A DNA stretch of 47,775 nt from Comamonadaceae bacterium PBBC2. Lineage in GTDB: Bacteria > Pseudomonadota > Gammaproteobacteria > Burkholderiales > Burkholderiaceae_C. The stretch's first letter is position 1; the number at the start of each line of letters is the position of its first letter. Positions 17,856-26,476 of this stretch are shown here, piece by piece. The stretch spans positions 1 through 47,775 of the forward strand of contig NKIO01000022.1 of NCBI GenBank assembly GCA_002255935.1, read 5' to 3'. Made by a program: the position numbers and the translations under genes. The notes beneath the pieces were generated by a model, which was not told where the DNA came from, did no database searches, and saw only the letters and a program-made list of their open reading frames with translations.

Positions 17856-18626
17856 ATGACCATTGCCAAAGGCGATTACATCGAAGGACTGGCCAAAGGG
17901 CTGTCTGTATTGGAAGCTTTTGACACCGAGCGTCAGCGTTTGAATGCCACGTTGGCAGCGCAGCGCACGGGCATCACGCGTGCGGCGGCCAGGCGGCATT
18001 TGCTCACGCTGGCCGAGCTGGGTTATTTGGAAACCGATGGCAGCCACTACTGGTTGTCGGCGCGGGTGCTGCGTTTTGCGGGCAGTTACATGGCCACCTC
18101 GCGCTTGCCCAGAGCTTTGCAGCCCACGCTCAATCGGCTGGCCTTGCAAACACAGGCCTCGTTTTCAGCGGTGGTGCTCGATGGTGATGAGTGCGTGATC
18201 GTCGCGCGCAGTGCGGGCGTGGCCGAGCCGGTGCGGCATTTGGCGTATGGCCTGCATTTGGGGGCACGATTGCCTGCACACGCCACATCCACTGGTCAGG
18301 TCTTGCTGGCCAATTTGCCCAAGGAAGATTTGAGCGCTTGGCTCGAGGGGCGAAGCTTGGCGCGCATCACGCCGCAAACCCAAGTGGGTGCATCGGCCTT
18401 CAGAAAAATCATCGATCAGGTGCGCCAGCAAGACCACGCCTTGTCGCGCGATGCCCACGAGCTGGGCATCCATGCGCTGGCCGTGCCACTGCGCAACATG
18501 CAGGGCCGCACTTTGGCGGCGCTCAATGTGGTGGGCACGCCCGAGCAGCTGACCGATACCGCCGTGGTGCGCAAATGGTTGCCATTGCTGCTCGATGCCG
18601 CGCGGGAGCTCAGGCCCTTGCTTTGA
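17856..18626 (+). CDS. pobR: IclR-family transcriptional regulator, probable PobR
   Basis: 256 residues. An N-terminal winged helix-turn-helix spans residues 8-65 (GLAKGLSVLEAFDTE...GITRAAARRHLLTLAELGYL). It is followed by the IclR effector domain (VVLDGDECVIVARS, GARLPAHATSTGQVLLA, ALAVPLRNMQGRTLAALNVVG). The GDYIEGLAKGLSVLEAF start and RAAARRHLLTL recognition helix are characteristic of the PcaR/PcaU/PobR subgroup. Divergence from pobA makes it the likely 4-hydroxybenzoate-responsive activator; the gene symbol rests on that context. GAGGAA lies 7 nt before the ATG. The REP array separates it from the operator candidate. Confidence 0.85.
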   Translation: MTIAKGDYIEGLAKGLSVLEAFDTERQRLNATLAAQRTGITRAAARRHLLTLAELGYLETDGSHYWLSARVLRFAGSYMATSRLPRALQPTLNRLALQTQASFSAVVLDGDECVIVARSAGVAEPVRHLAYGLHLGARLPAHATSTGQVLLANLPKEDLSAWLEGRSLARITPQTQVGASAFRKIIDQVRQQDHALSRDAHELGIHALAVPLRNMQGRTLAALNVVGTPEQLTDTAVVRKWLPLLLDAARELRPLL

Positions 18627-18650
18627 TGAGCGCCTGCGCTGCCAAGCGCC

Positions 18651-20900
18651 TCAATCGCTCATGGTGGAGCCTGGCAAGAAGGGCAGGTCACGCACCCGCA
18701 CTTTGGTCAGCTTGTACCAAGCGTTGGCCAAAGCAGGCGCAAAGGTGGGCACACCCAACTCGCCCACGCCACCGATGGCCCGGCTTTTGTCGATGCTCCC
18801 TGCCAAGATGGTCACATTCACTTCGGGCGCTTCGTTCAGCAGCGTGACCTTGCTCTTGTTGAAGTTGCTCGCTTGTGCCACACCGTTGGTGAAGGTTTGT
18901 TGTCCGTACAGCGCAGCGTTCATGCCGTGGATCACCCCGCCCATGAGCTGGGCCTGTACCTGGTCAGGGTTGACGCAAATGCCGCAATCGATGGCGATCC
19001 AGACGCGGGTGACGATGGGGCCTTTGGTGCCTTTTTTCACTTCGACCACCTGGGCGCAGATGCTGTTGAACGCCGCCCCAATCGCAATGCCTTTGGCCGT
19101 GCCGCTGGGGCCAGGTGTACTCCAGCCCGAAGCATTGGCCGCAGCTTCCAGCACAGCGATCCAGCGCGGGTCGCTCAATTGGTTGCGCCTGAACAAGTAA
19201 GGATCAACGCCCACAGCCGCAGCCGCTTCGTCCATCGCTGACTCCACCGCGAAGGTGTTGATGGACGCACCCACCGATCGCCAAAACCCCACGGGGATGG
19301 GCGAGCCGTGCATGACGTATTCGGTCAGGCGTGCGCCAAAGTTGTAGGGCAGCTCTTGCGAGGCTTCGTAAGCTTGGCTGTCGCCTTTGGCCGTCAAGGT
19401 CGAGCCGCGCTGCGACAAGATTGAGGGCGAGACGTTGCGGTAAATCCAGCCGCTCACGTAAGAGCCGGCTGTCAAGCCCGCTTGCACACGCACGGCGGCC
19501 ATGGGCCTGTAAAAGTCGTGGGTGAAGTCCTCTTCCCGGGGCCACATCAGCTTGACGGGGCGGTTGATGGCCATGGCCACCTGAATGGCCTGGCTGATGA
19601 AGTCCATCTCGATCTTGCGCCCCAAGCCACCGCCCAAGAAGGTGGTGTTCACGGTGATCTTGTCCGCTGTCAGGCCCGTGAGCGTGCTGGCCAGTGTGAG
19701 GACCGACTTGGCCGCTTGCGTGGGGGCCCAGATCTCGCAAGAAACACCGGCCACATGGTTCACGGTGCAGTTGAGCACTTCCATGCACACGTGTGCAACG
19801 TAGGGCAAGGTGTAGGTTAAGTCCAGTTTTTTGGTGGAGGCGGTGATGTTGGCGGCGGGGGTGCCCACGCTTTCGACCGTGTAAATGGTGCCTGGCACGT
19901 TAGAGCCCGCATACGGCACGCCGGTTTTGAGCAGGGCCAGGCCATCGCTCTTGAACTGGGCGCTGTTGAGTGTGGAGGCCGAGGCCGGCAGGCTCCAGCT
20001 GGGTTTGAGCCCCTTGGCCAGGCGCATGGCATCCCAGGTGTTGGTGGCCACAACGGCCAGCGCATTGACGTTGCCCACGGCATCCAGGCCTCGCGCGGCC
20101 GCGGCCACGACACGTGTGGGCACGATGGCCAGCGCGCCCGAGGGCTTGGCCGGTGTGCTGCTGAGCACGCCGCCATAGGTGGGGCAGTGTTTGATCACGG
20201 CATACACCATGTTCGCGATGCGCACATCAATGCCGTAGACCGCGCTGCCGTCGACCTTGAGTGGAATGTCTTGGCGAGGAACCGACTTGCCCACGTACTT
20301 GAGCGCAGAGGTGGCCACCAACTCGGCACCCGTTGGCACAGGCAGCAAGGCCGCGGCAGCGGCCACTTGCGCGTAAGTGCGTTGCTGGCCGTTGCTGTTG
20401 TTGATCACCACACCGTTGACGACGGTGTAGTTGCTGCGGTTGGTGTCGCCAATGCTGGTCATGGCCGCCGAGATCAGCATCTCGCGGGCGCCAGCGCCAG
20501 CATCGCGCACTTTCCAGAAGTAGTTTTTGATCATGCCGCTGCCAGCGGTGGTGATCGAAGCGCCAATGGGCGCGGGGCTGGTCAAGGTGGGTTTGCCCGT
20601 CACCACCTTGACGCGGGCAGGATCGACCATCAGCTCTTCGCACAAGGCTGCGGCCAAAGACTGGGCCGAGCCCTGGCCCATGTCGGCCGTGCCCACAGCC
20701 AGCGTGATGCTGTTGTCGCTGCCCACGTTGAGCCAAAGGGTGACCTGCGCGTTGGAGACGGCAGCTTGCGCCTTGGAGGACAAGGCGCCAAAACCCACCA
20801 CCAAGCCGGTAGCCATGGCCGTCGATGCGGCCAAGAAGTCTCGGCGGGTGGGTTTGCTCAGCGTCTGGCTGGTGTCAACAGGTGTAGAAATTTTTTGCAT
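18651..20900 (-). CDS. Molybdopterin-binding subunit of a xanthine oxidase family hydroxylase (IorB type)
   Basis: 749 residues. A twin-arginine signal (TRRDFLAASTAMATG, residues 18-32) sends the folded enzyme to the periplasm. The sequence shows the family's duplicated molybdopterin-binding domain: VGTADMGQGSAQSLAAAL, GGGLGRKIEMDF, and the catalytic-glutamate motif GVGELGVPTFAPALANA near the C-terminus. It resembles isoquinoline 1-oxidoreductase beta and other single-chain-plus-FeS enzymes that hydroxylate N-heterocycles or oxidise aldehydes. The substrate cannot be read from sequence. It starts 11 nt after the FeS subunit gene. The frame runs on upstream of 20900 but there overlaps that gene. 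Confidence 0.9.
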   Translation of the reverse strand: MQKISTPVDTSQTLSKPTRRDFLAASTAMATGLVVGFGALSSKAQAAVSNAQVTLWLNVGSDNSITLAVGTADMGQGSAQSLAAALCEELMVDPARVKVVTGKPTLTSPAPIGASITTAGSGMIKNYFWKVRDAGAGAREMLISAAMTSIGDTNRSNYTVVNGVVINNSNGQQRTYAQVAAAAALLPVPTGAELVATSALKYVGKSVPRQDIPLKVDGSAVYGIDVRIANMVYAVIKHCPTYGGVLSSTPAKPSGALAIVPTRVVAAAARGLDAVGNVNALAVVATNTWDAMRLAKGLKPSWSLPASASTLNSAQFKSDGLALLKTGVPYAGSNVPGTIYTVESVGTPAANITASTKKLDLTYTLPYVAHVCMEVLNCTVNHVAGVSCEIWAPTQAAKSVLTLASTLTGLTADKITVNTTFLGGGLGRKIEMDFISQAIQVAMAINRPVKLMWPREEDFTHDFYRPMAAVRVQAGLTAGSYVSGWIYRNVSPSILSQRGSTLTAKGDSQAYEASQELPYNFGARLTEYVMHGSPIPVGFWRSVGASINTFAVESAMDEAAAAVGVDPYLFRRNQLSDPRWIAVLEAAANASGWSTPGPSGTAKGIAIGAAFNSICAQVVEVKKGTKGPIVTRVWIAIDCGICVNPDQVQAQLMGGVIHGMNAALYGQQTFTNGVAQASNFNKSKVTLLNEAPEVNVTILAGSIDKSRAIGGVGELGVPTFAPALANAWYKLTKVRVRDLPFLPGSTMSD

Positions 20901-20911
20901 GATGAGCCCCT

Positions 20912-21352
20912 TCACAGTCCAGCCACGGCTTTTTTCATGCGCTGGTAGGTGCCACACACACAAATGTTGTTGATCTCTTTGGCGACCTCTGCGCCGTGCT
21001 TGCCGGCGTTGACCACGCCAGCGACTTTCATGAGCACGCCCGATTGGCAGTAGCCGCACTGGGGCACTTGGTGGTTGATCCAGGCCACTTGCGCGGGGTG
21101 GGATTTGTTGGGCGACAAGCCCTCGATGGTGGTGATTTTTTTGCTGGCGGCGGAGGAGACGCTGATGTCGCAGGACTTTTCTGGTTGGCCGTTGACCCAG
21201 ACGGTGCAGGCGCCGCAGATTTCGATGCCGCAGCCGTACTTGGTGCCGGTCAGGCCCAGCTCGTCGCGAAGCACCCATAAGAGGGGCATGTCTGCGCTGG
21301 AGACGGTGACGTTGTAGTCCTTGTTGTTGACGTTGAGTTTGTAGCTGGGCAT
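20912..21352 (-). CDS. [2Fe-2S] subunit of the molybdenum hydroxylase (IorA type)
   Basis: 146 residues with eight cysteines for two [2Fe-2S] clusters. The plant-ferredoxin-type cluster uses Cys41, Cys46, Cys49 and Cys61 (YGCGIEICGACTVWVNG). The second, helical domain uses Cys99, Cys102, Cys131 and Cys133 (QCGYCQSG, NICVCGTY). It passes electrons from the molybdenum centre of the next gene product. It has no signal peptide, as expected for co-export with a Tat-bearing partner. First gene of a two-gene operon. Confidence 0.93.
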   Translation of the reverse strand: MPSYKLNVNNKDYNVTVSSADMPLLWVLRDELGLTGTKYGCGIEICGACTVWVNGQPEKSCDISVSSAASKKITTIEGLSPNKSHPAQVAWINHQVPQCGYCQSGVLMKVAGVVNAGKHGAEVAKEINNICVCGTYQRMKKAVAGL

Positions 21353-21479
21353 GGGAGATCCTTTTTTGTCATTTTGTGCGTTTTTGTTGAAATGACCTGT
21401 TGATGCAGGTCAAGAAATGCCCAGCTTGTGCATTATTTTTTGAGCGCCAAGAATGCCTGGCTCTTGGACAGTGCTCACA

Positions 21480-21566
21480 ATCGCCGAACACAGCTCAGCG
21501 CCCACGAATGGTCAGAGATGGGCGAGTGGATGGGCAGTTTGTGGGAGCCCAACTGTGTTGGGCGAT
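21480..21566. repeat. REP-like element, family 2, inverted pair
   Basis: ATCGCCGAACACAGCTCAGC... (21480-21508) and TTTGTGGGAGCCCAACTGTG... (21538-21566) face each other across 29 bp. Both match the units of the array at 17.4-17.8 kb. The right half folds as a perfect GCCCAAC / GTTGGGC stem with loop TGT. The pair lies in the 238-bp gap between the end of the epimerase operon and the iorA-like gene. Nothing else is visible in that gap. Confidence 0.75.
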
Positions 21567-21590
21567 GCGATCACCGCGGTGCTCGTGCTT

Positions 21591-22583
21591 TCAGCGTCGG
21601 TGCAGATGAACGGCGCGGCCTTGGGCAGTTCGGGCAGCAACAAATGCCGTTAAGGCTTGGGCACTGGTTTTTTGTGGTGTGTAGCCAAAACGTATTTTGA
21701 GCGCGCTGTTGAGCAACACCGGCCGGTAGCGCAAAAAGTCCAGCTGCTCGGGGCCGTAGCGGCTGATGCCCAGACGGTGGCCCACCCACAAAGCGCTTTG
21801 CAGCAGCCATGCGGGCAAGACGCGGGTGGGCTTGTTCAAGCGCTTTGCGATCTCGAAGATCGTCAGGGCACCGTCACCGGCCAAGTTGTAGCAGCCGCTG
21901 TGCGCTTGGCCACTGAGCGCATGCAAGATGGCGCCAGTCACGTCTTCGTCCCAGATGAACACAAAGGGACTGTCGCTGCCCGCAATGGCCAACAGGTGTG
22001 GTTTTTCAAAGAGAGCGGTGATCTGGTTGTCCACCCGCTCGCCCAAGATGGTGCCGATGCGCAGCACGGTTTGCTGCAATTGCGGGTGGCTTTGGCGGTA
22101 TTGCGCCAGCATTTCTTCGACCAGCCGCTTGTGATGGCTGTAGGCAAAGCTTTCGTTGCCGCGCAAAGGCATGTCTTCGGTGAGCCCGTCGGGGTTGTCG
22201 GCGTGGTAGCCGTAGGCTGCGCCACTTGATGACACCACGATGTGCGCTACACCTTGCTGCACGCAGGCTTTCAACACGTTCTGTGTGCCGCCCACATCGA
22301 CCGAGTATTCAAATTCTCGGTTGGAATTTTTGCCGGGGGTGACGATCGAGGCCAGGTGCACCACGGCATCGATGTGATGCACCGCGAGGGTCTCAGCCAG
22401 CGCCGGGTCGCGCACGTCTTGGGTGATGTAGGTGATGCCGGGCAAGCGCTGTGCTGGCGGCACGTCGCGCACATCCACGGCCACCGTTTGGCAATGGCCA
22501 TGCGCCAATGCGCGGACCAAGCCCTGGCCCAAAAAACCCGAGGCCCCGGTGACCAGGACCCGGCGAGCCTGTGGGGCGTTCAA
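21591..22583 (-). CDS. NAD-dependent epimerase/dehydratase family (extended SDR) protein
   Basis: 330 residues from a TTG start. The Rossmann motif GASGFLG lies near residue 12, followed by DVRD and VHLAS. The active site shows the Ser cluster VSSSGAAYGY and YxxxK as YSHHK. The C-terminal half has LNLAGDG-like and KRLNKP segments typical of extended SDRs acting on sugars, steroids or acyl chains. The start is inferred: the TTG at 22583 overlaps the preceding stop (TTGA), giving translational coupling. No ATG in a sensible place exists. Last gene of a four-gene operon. Confidence 0.8.
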   Translation of the reverse strand: MNAPQARRVLVTGASGFLGQGLVRALAHGHCQTVAVDVRDVPPAQRLPGITYITQDVRDPALAETLAVHHIDAVVHLASIVTPGKNSNREFEYSVDVGGTQNVLKACVQQGVAHIVVSSSGAAYGYHADNPDGLTEDMPLRGNESFAYSHHKRLVEEMLAQYRQSHPQLQQTVLRIGTILGERVDNQITALFEKPHLLAIAGSDSPFVFIWDEDVTGAILHALSGQAHSGCYNLAGDGALTIFEIAKRLNKPTRVLPAWLLQSALWVGHRLGISRYGPEQLDFLRYRPVLLNSALKIRFGYTPQKTSAQALTAFVAARTAQGRAVHLHRR

Positions 22584-23506
22584 GCTTGACTGGCGGCCGG
22601 GCCGCCGCTGGTCAAAGGTTTGCGGGCCCACCAGCCTGCCAAGATCAGGCCGGCGATGATGTCCCAAAATCCCCACACGCCAGCCACCACGGCCATGCCG
22701 CCCAGGCCGTCAAAGAAGCTGAAGATCAGCACCAAGCCCAGGCCCGCGTTGCGGATGCCCACTTCGATGGAGACAGCGCGGCAGTCGTAGTCGCTCAAAC
22801 GAGCCATGCGGGCAATGACCCAGCCGGTGCCAAAGGCCAGCGCATCGTGCAGCACCACGGCCAGCAACACCAGGCCCACATAGTCGAGGAAGTAACGCCA
22901 GTTGCCCGCAATGGCGCCGATGATGAACCCGATCAGCGCCACAAAGCTGAGGATGCGCAGCGGTTTCTTGAATCGCTCGGTCCACACCGGGAAGCGGTGC
23001 ACGCAAGCCAAGCCCAGCACAAAGGGCAGGCCGATGATCAGAAGGATGTGCACGAACATTTGCACCGGGTCGAGCGCGATGCTGGTCAAGAGCTTAGACG
23101 CCGTGGGGTGGATGCCACCCCAAAACGCAAAGTTCAGCGGCATGGCCAACACCGAGATGGCGTTCGACACGGCGGTCATCGACACGCTGAGTGCCACGTT
23201 GCCATTGGCTCGGTGGGTCAGGATGTTGCTCACATTGCCCGGTGGGCAGCAGGCCACCAAGATCATCCCCAGCGCGATGCTGGGGGAGGGCTGCAGCACC
23301 AGCGTCAAGACAAAGGTGATGGCCGGCAAGACCAAAAACTGCGCCGCAATGCCGGCGGCAAACGCCACCGGCATGCGCAGCAAGCGGCGAAAGTCTTCCA
23401 CACGGGTGTCCAGCGCGATTCCGAACATCAAAAAGCCGAGCACGACGTTGAGCACGGCCAGCGATGCGGGGTTGAAGTTCAGGCGGATGTCGTCAACAGG
23501 CAGCAT
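22580..23506 (-). CDS. Bile acid:sodium symporter (BASS) family transporter
   Basis: 308 residues, about nine or ten hydrophobic helices. BASS signatures are present: LGFLMFGIALDTRVEDFRRLLRMP, MILVACCPPGNVSNILTHRANGNVALSVSMTAVSNAISVLAMPL (the crossover helix and Na+-site region), and SIEVGIRNAGLGLVLIF. Members carry organic anions with Na+: bile salts, pyruvate, pantoate, keto acids. It begins 21 nt after the monooxygenase stop and overlaps the next gene by 4 bp. Context suggests it imports or exports the metabolite handled by the operon. Confidence 0.9.
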   Translation of the reverse strand: MLPVDDIRLNFNPASLAVLNVVLGFLMFGIALDTRVEDFRRLLRMPVAFAAGIAAQFLVLPAITFVLTLVLQPSPSIALGMILVACCPPGNVSNILTHRANGNVALSVSMTAVSNAISVLAMPLNFAFWGGIHPTASKLLTSIALDPVQMFVHILLIIGLPFVLGLACVHRFPVWTERFKKPLRILSFVALIGFIIGAIAGNWRYFLDYVGLVLLAVVLHDALAFGTGWVIARMARLSDYDCRAVSIEVGIRNAGLGLVLIFSFFDGLGGMAVVAGVWGFWDIIAGLILAGWWARKPLTSGGPAASQA

Positions 23507-23527
23507 GGTGGGCTTTCGGTGGGGGCT

Positions 23528-24850
23528 TTAGCCCATGGTGGCAGCGGTCTCGCGCATCGTGCGGCGGTAGACCTCTTTGTTCACATAGCAGGACATGCGT
23601 TCGAGCTTGAGGTATTTGTAGCCACCGGACAAGTCGGGCGACGGGCCTTGGCATGCAAGCATGAATGTGGCCGATTGCGGCGTGCCTTCTTGCAGGCCTT
23701 TGAAGTAGCGGGCCATGACTTCGGCTTGTTCGGCGCGGCCTTCCCAACCCAGGCCTGCGGCTTCAACCATGCCCAGCACCGCCAGGCGCTGGTAGTGCGG
23801 TGCAAAGATGTTCAGGTACAGCTGCGGAGCCATGCCTTGCCAGTTGAGCAGCCGGTCGTCGATGAAGGGGTAGTGCAGCTTGTAGCCGGTGGCGGCCATG
23901 ACCAGGTCGTAGTCGGCTTGGCTGCCGTCCTTGAAATGCACGGTGTGACCGTCCATGCGATCGATGTCGGCGCGCACCTTCACGTCGCCATGACCGATGT
24001 GGTGCAGGATGAGCGAGTTCACGATGGGGTGGGACTCGTACATCTTGTACTCGGGCTTGGGAAAACCAAAGCGCGTCGGGTCGCCGGTGAACCACTTGAG
24101 CAAGGTGCTGTCGATTTTTTGCTTGAGCCAGCGTGGCAATTTGATCTTGCCCCCCACGGTGTCTGCGGGTTGACCGAACACGTATTTGGGCACGAAGTAA
24201 TAGCCTCGGCGCACCGAGATGTCCACGCTTTGGGCGTGGTGCACGGCGTCCACCGCGATGTCACAGCCTGAGTTGCCCGCCCCCACGATCAAGACACGTT
24301 GGCCCTTGAACTGCTCGGCTTTTTTGTAGGCCGAGGTGTGCATCAACTGGCCGCTGAATTGGCCAGGCCACTGCGGCATGTTGGGCTCGGCCAGGATGCC
24401 GTTGGCAATCACCACGCCTTTGTATTCGGCCGTTTCCAGCGCGCCGTTGCCCGAGTCAAGGGTCACGCGCCAAAGGCTGTCGGCTGCTGGGCTGAGCGGC
24501 TCGACGCGCACCACGCGCACGCCAAATCGGTAGTGGCGTTTCAGGTCGAAATGCTTGGCGTAAGCCTGAAAGTAGTCCAGCAGTTCGCGGTGGCTGGGGT
24601 AGTCGGCTGTGCCTGCGGGCATGGGGAATTCCTTGAACTCCGTCATGTGCTTGCTGGAGATCAGGTGGGCCGATTCATACACCGTGGAGCGCTGGTTGCC
24701 GATGTTCCAAAGGCCGCCCACATCGGTGTGCATCTCAAAGCCCTGAAAGGCCAGGCCGTGTTTGTGGAGCGCCCGTGCTGCCGACAGGCCCGAGGGACCC
24801 GCGCCAATCAGGGCGATTTGTTCGTGTGTCGGGGTCATGCCAAGGTTCAT
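23528..24850 (-). CDS. Class B flavin-containing monooxygenase
   Basis: 440 residues. Motifs are in family order: FAD Rossmann GAGPSG (near residue 17), the FMO fingerprint FSGQLMHTSAYK (FxGxxxHxxxY), NADPH Rossmann GAGNSG, and the ATG segment MAATGYKLHYPF. The fingerprint is of the N-oxide/S-oxide FMO kind rather than the Baeyer-Villiger kind (no Trp-Pro/Asp after the fingerprint). It inserts one oxygen atom into a soft nucleophile or a carbonyl using NADPH. Its ATG overlaps the stop of the upstream SDR gene by 4 bp (ATGA), so the two are coupled in translation. Confidence 0.9.
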   Translation of the reverse strand: MNLGMTPTHEQIALIGAGPSGLSAARALHKHGLAFQGFEMHTDVGGLWNIGNQRSTVYESAHLISSKHMTEFKEFPMPAGTADYPSHRELLDYFQAYAKHFDLKRHYRFGVRVVRVEPLSPAADSLWRVTLDSGNGALETAEYKGVVIANGILAEPNMPQWPGQFSGQLMHTSAYKKAEQFKGQRVLIVGAGNSGCDIAVDAVHHAQSVDISVRRGYYFVPKYVFGQPADTVGGKIKLPRWLKQKIDSTLLKWFTGDPTRFGFPKPEYKMYESHPIVNSLILHHIGHGDVKVRADIDRMDGHTVHFKDGSQADYDLVMAATGYKLHYPFIDDRLLNWQGMAPQLYLNIFAPHYQRLAVLGMVEAAGLGWEGRAEQAEVMARYFKGLQEGTPQSATFMLACQGPSPDLSGGYKYLKLERMSCYVNKEVYRRTMRETAATMG

Positions 24851-25653
24851 GGTGAGGGGGTATCGAGCCCCGGAATGGGGGTGGCGCCCGCCTGACCTGC
24901 ACGCGGCTTGCGCGGCTGGCCCAGCAGGATGCGGTCATGCCATGGGGCCGGCAGCAGCGACAGGGCTTTGGACAGCCAGCCGATGCGCCTTGGCAAGACG
25001 ATGTGTTCACGGCCTTGCGCAACGCCTTGCAGCAGCGCGTGTGCAGCCGCATCGGGCTCCAGCAAACCGGGCATGGCAAAAGTGTTGCCCGCCGTGAGGG
25101 CTGTGCGCAAATAGCCGGGGCTGATGGTGTGCACGGTGAGGCGGCTGGGGCGCAGCTCGGCACGCAGGCTTTGCAAATAAGCGATCAGCCCGGCCTTGCT
25201 GGCGCAATAGGCACCATTGCCCGGCATGCCGCGCCAGCCCGCCACGCTGGCCACGCCCACCAATGCAGCCGTTTGACCGCTGTCTTGAAGGGCACGCACA
25301 AAGGGGTGGAAAGTGGTGGCCACGCCCAGCAGGTTGATCTCGAGCATGCGGCGCATGACGGCCAGGTCAGAGGCCTCGGCGGTGTCAAAGCCGCCGGCTA
25401 CGCCTGCGTTGGCGATGACCAGATCGGGCGTGCCCACTTGCAGCCAGTCGCTGGCCACGGCCTGCATGGCGGCAGCGTCGGACACGTCGGGGGTGTAGAT
25501 GCGGCAGCGCTCGGGGGCCAGAGCCGCCAGCGTTTGCAAGGTGCTGGTGTTCATGCCCACCAAGGCCACCTGGGCGCCTTGCACGATCAGCTGCCGGGCC
25601 AGGGCTTGGCCCAGACCGCCACATGCGCCGGTGATGACTGCGTTGCGAAACAT
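24847..25653 (-). CDS. Short-chain dehydrogenase/reductase (classical SDR)
   Basis: 268 residues. The cofactor motif TGACGGLG lies near residue 8, then NAG (IANAGVAGG), the catalytic Ser in GVASVAGW and YxxxK as YCASK. The C-terminus is extended, rich in Pro and Arg, and may be a membrane or partner contact. It probably interconverts an alcohol and a ketone. I chose the ATG at 25653; upstream codons to 25710 lie over the liv terminator hairpin region and look non-coding. First gene of the SDR-FMO-BASS-epimerase operon. Confidence 0.88.
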   Translation of the reverse strand: MFRNAVITGACGGLGQALARQLIVQGAQVALVGMNTSTLQTLAALAPERCRIYTPDVSDAAAMQAVASDWLQVGTPDLVIANAGVAGGFDTAEASDLAVMRRMLEINLLGVATTFHPFVRALQDSGQTAALVGVASVAGWRGMPGNGAYCASKAGLIAYLQSLRAELRPSRLTVHTISPGYLRTALTAGNTFAMPGLLEPDAAAHALLQGVAQGREHIVLPRRIGWLSKALSLLPAPWHDRILLGQPRKPRAGQAGATPIPGLDTPSP

Positions 25654-25701
25654 GCCGTGTGCAAACCTGTGAATTTCTTCCAGATCATTTTGGCATGCCA
25701 A

Positions 25702-25727
25702 GGTCTTCACGTGATTCGGTGAAGACC
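25702..25727 (-). terminator. Probable terminator of the liv operon
   Basis: A perfect 9-bp stem GGTCTTCAC / GTGAAGACC with an 8-nt loop begins 11 nt after the livF stop. On the minus strand only TTGG follows, so the T tract is poor. It may be a weak terminator or a 3'-end stabiliser. Confidence 0.5.
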
Positions 25728-25737
25728 CTTGTGCGAC

Positions 25738-26475
25738 TCAAACACCCAGGTGCTGCTCGAGCACGCTGGGGTCGTCGTGCAGCGCTTGCGACGAGCCTTC
25801 AAACACCACCTGGCCTTTGACCAAAATCACGTTGCGGTCGGTGATCTGGGTGACGTGTTTCCAGTTCTTGTCCACGATGATGGCGCTGATGCCGCTTTCT
25901 TTGATCAGGCTGCAAATGCGCCAGATCTCGCGGGCAATCAAGGGCGCCAGGCCTTCGGTGGCTTCGTCCAGGATCAGCACATCGGGGTTGGTCATGAGCG
26001 CTCGGCCAATGGTCAGCATTTGCTGCTCGCCGCCTGACAATTGCTGGCCGCCGTGGTTCAGGCGCTCTTTGAGGCGTGGGAAGGTCTCCAGCACGCGCTC
26101 GTAAGTCCAGTCGCGCTGGCCCGCGCTGCTGGCGGCGCCTGCGCTGGCTTGGCCTGGGCGGGAGGCCATCACCAGGTTTTCTTTGACGCTCAGGTTGCCA
26201 AAGATGCCTCGGCCTTCGGGCACATAGGCGATGCCCATTTGCGCCACTTCAAAAGTGGGGCGGCCGTTCATGGCCTGGCCTTTGATGTGAACGCTTCCAC
26301 TTTGCGGCGGCACGATGCCCATGATGGACTTGAGCAAGGTGCTCTTGCCCATGCCGTTGCGGCCCATGAGGCCTATGGTTTCGCCACGGGCGACTTGGAA
26401 GTCGATGCCGCGCAGGATGTGGCTGGCGCCGTAGAAGGTGTTGAGGCCCTGGGCGTTGATCAAGAGTTCGCTCAT
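25738..26475 (-). CDS. livF: Branched-chain amino-acid-type ABC transporter ATPase LivF
   Basis: 245 residues. Walker A is GRNGMGKST (about residues 36-44), the signature is LSGGEQQ, Walker B LILDEATEG and the switch His/Lys region IIVDKNWKHV. The position normally held by the switch His is here in DKNW, as in some LivF-like proteins. It pairs with LivG to power uptake. Its ATG follows the livG stop by one base. An insertion rich in Ala, Gly and Ser (RPGQASAGAASSAGQ) lies after the Q-loop segment, a local oddity. Confidence 0.93.
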   Translation of the reverse strand: MSELLINAQGLNTFYGASHILRGIDFQVARGETIGLMGRNGMGKSTLLKSIMGIVPPQSGSVHIKGQAMNGRPTFEVAQMGIAYVPEGRGIFGNLSVKENLVMASRPGQASAGAASSAGQRDWTYERVLETFPRLKERLNHGGQQLSGGEQQMLTIGRALMTNPDVLILDEATEGLAPLIAREIWRICSLIKESGISAIIVDKNWKHVTQITDRNVILVKGQVVFEGSSQALHDDPSVLEQHLGV

Positions 26476-26476
26476 C

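Noticed and set aside
20901..21278. Upstream extension of the molybdopterin subunit frame
   Set aside because: It overlaps the FeS-subunit gene in another frame; the Tat signal just after 20900 marks the true N-terminus.
22571..24271. Plus-strand frame of 566 codons
   Set aside because: Antisense to the symporter and the monooxygenase, both with clear motifs; His/Gln-rich composition typical of the reverse strand of GC-rich genes.
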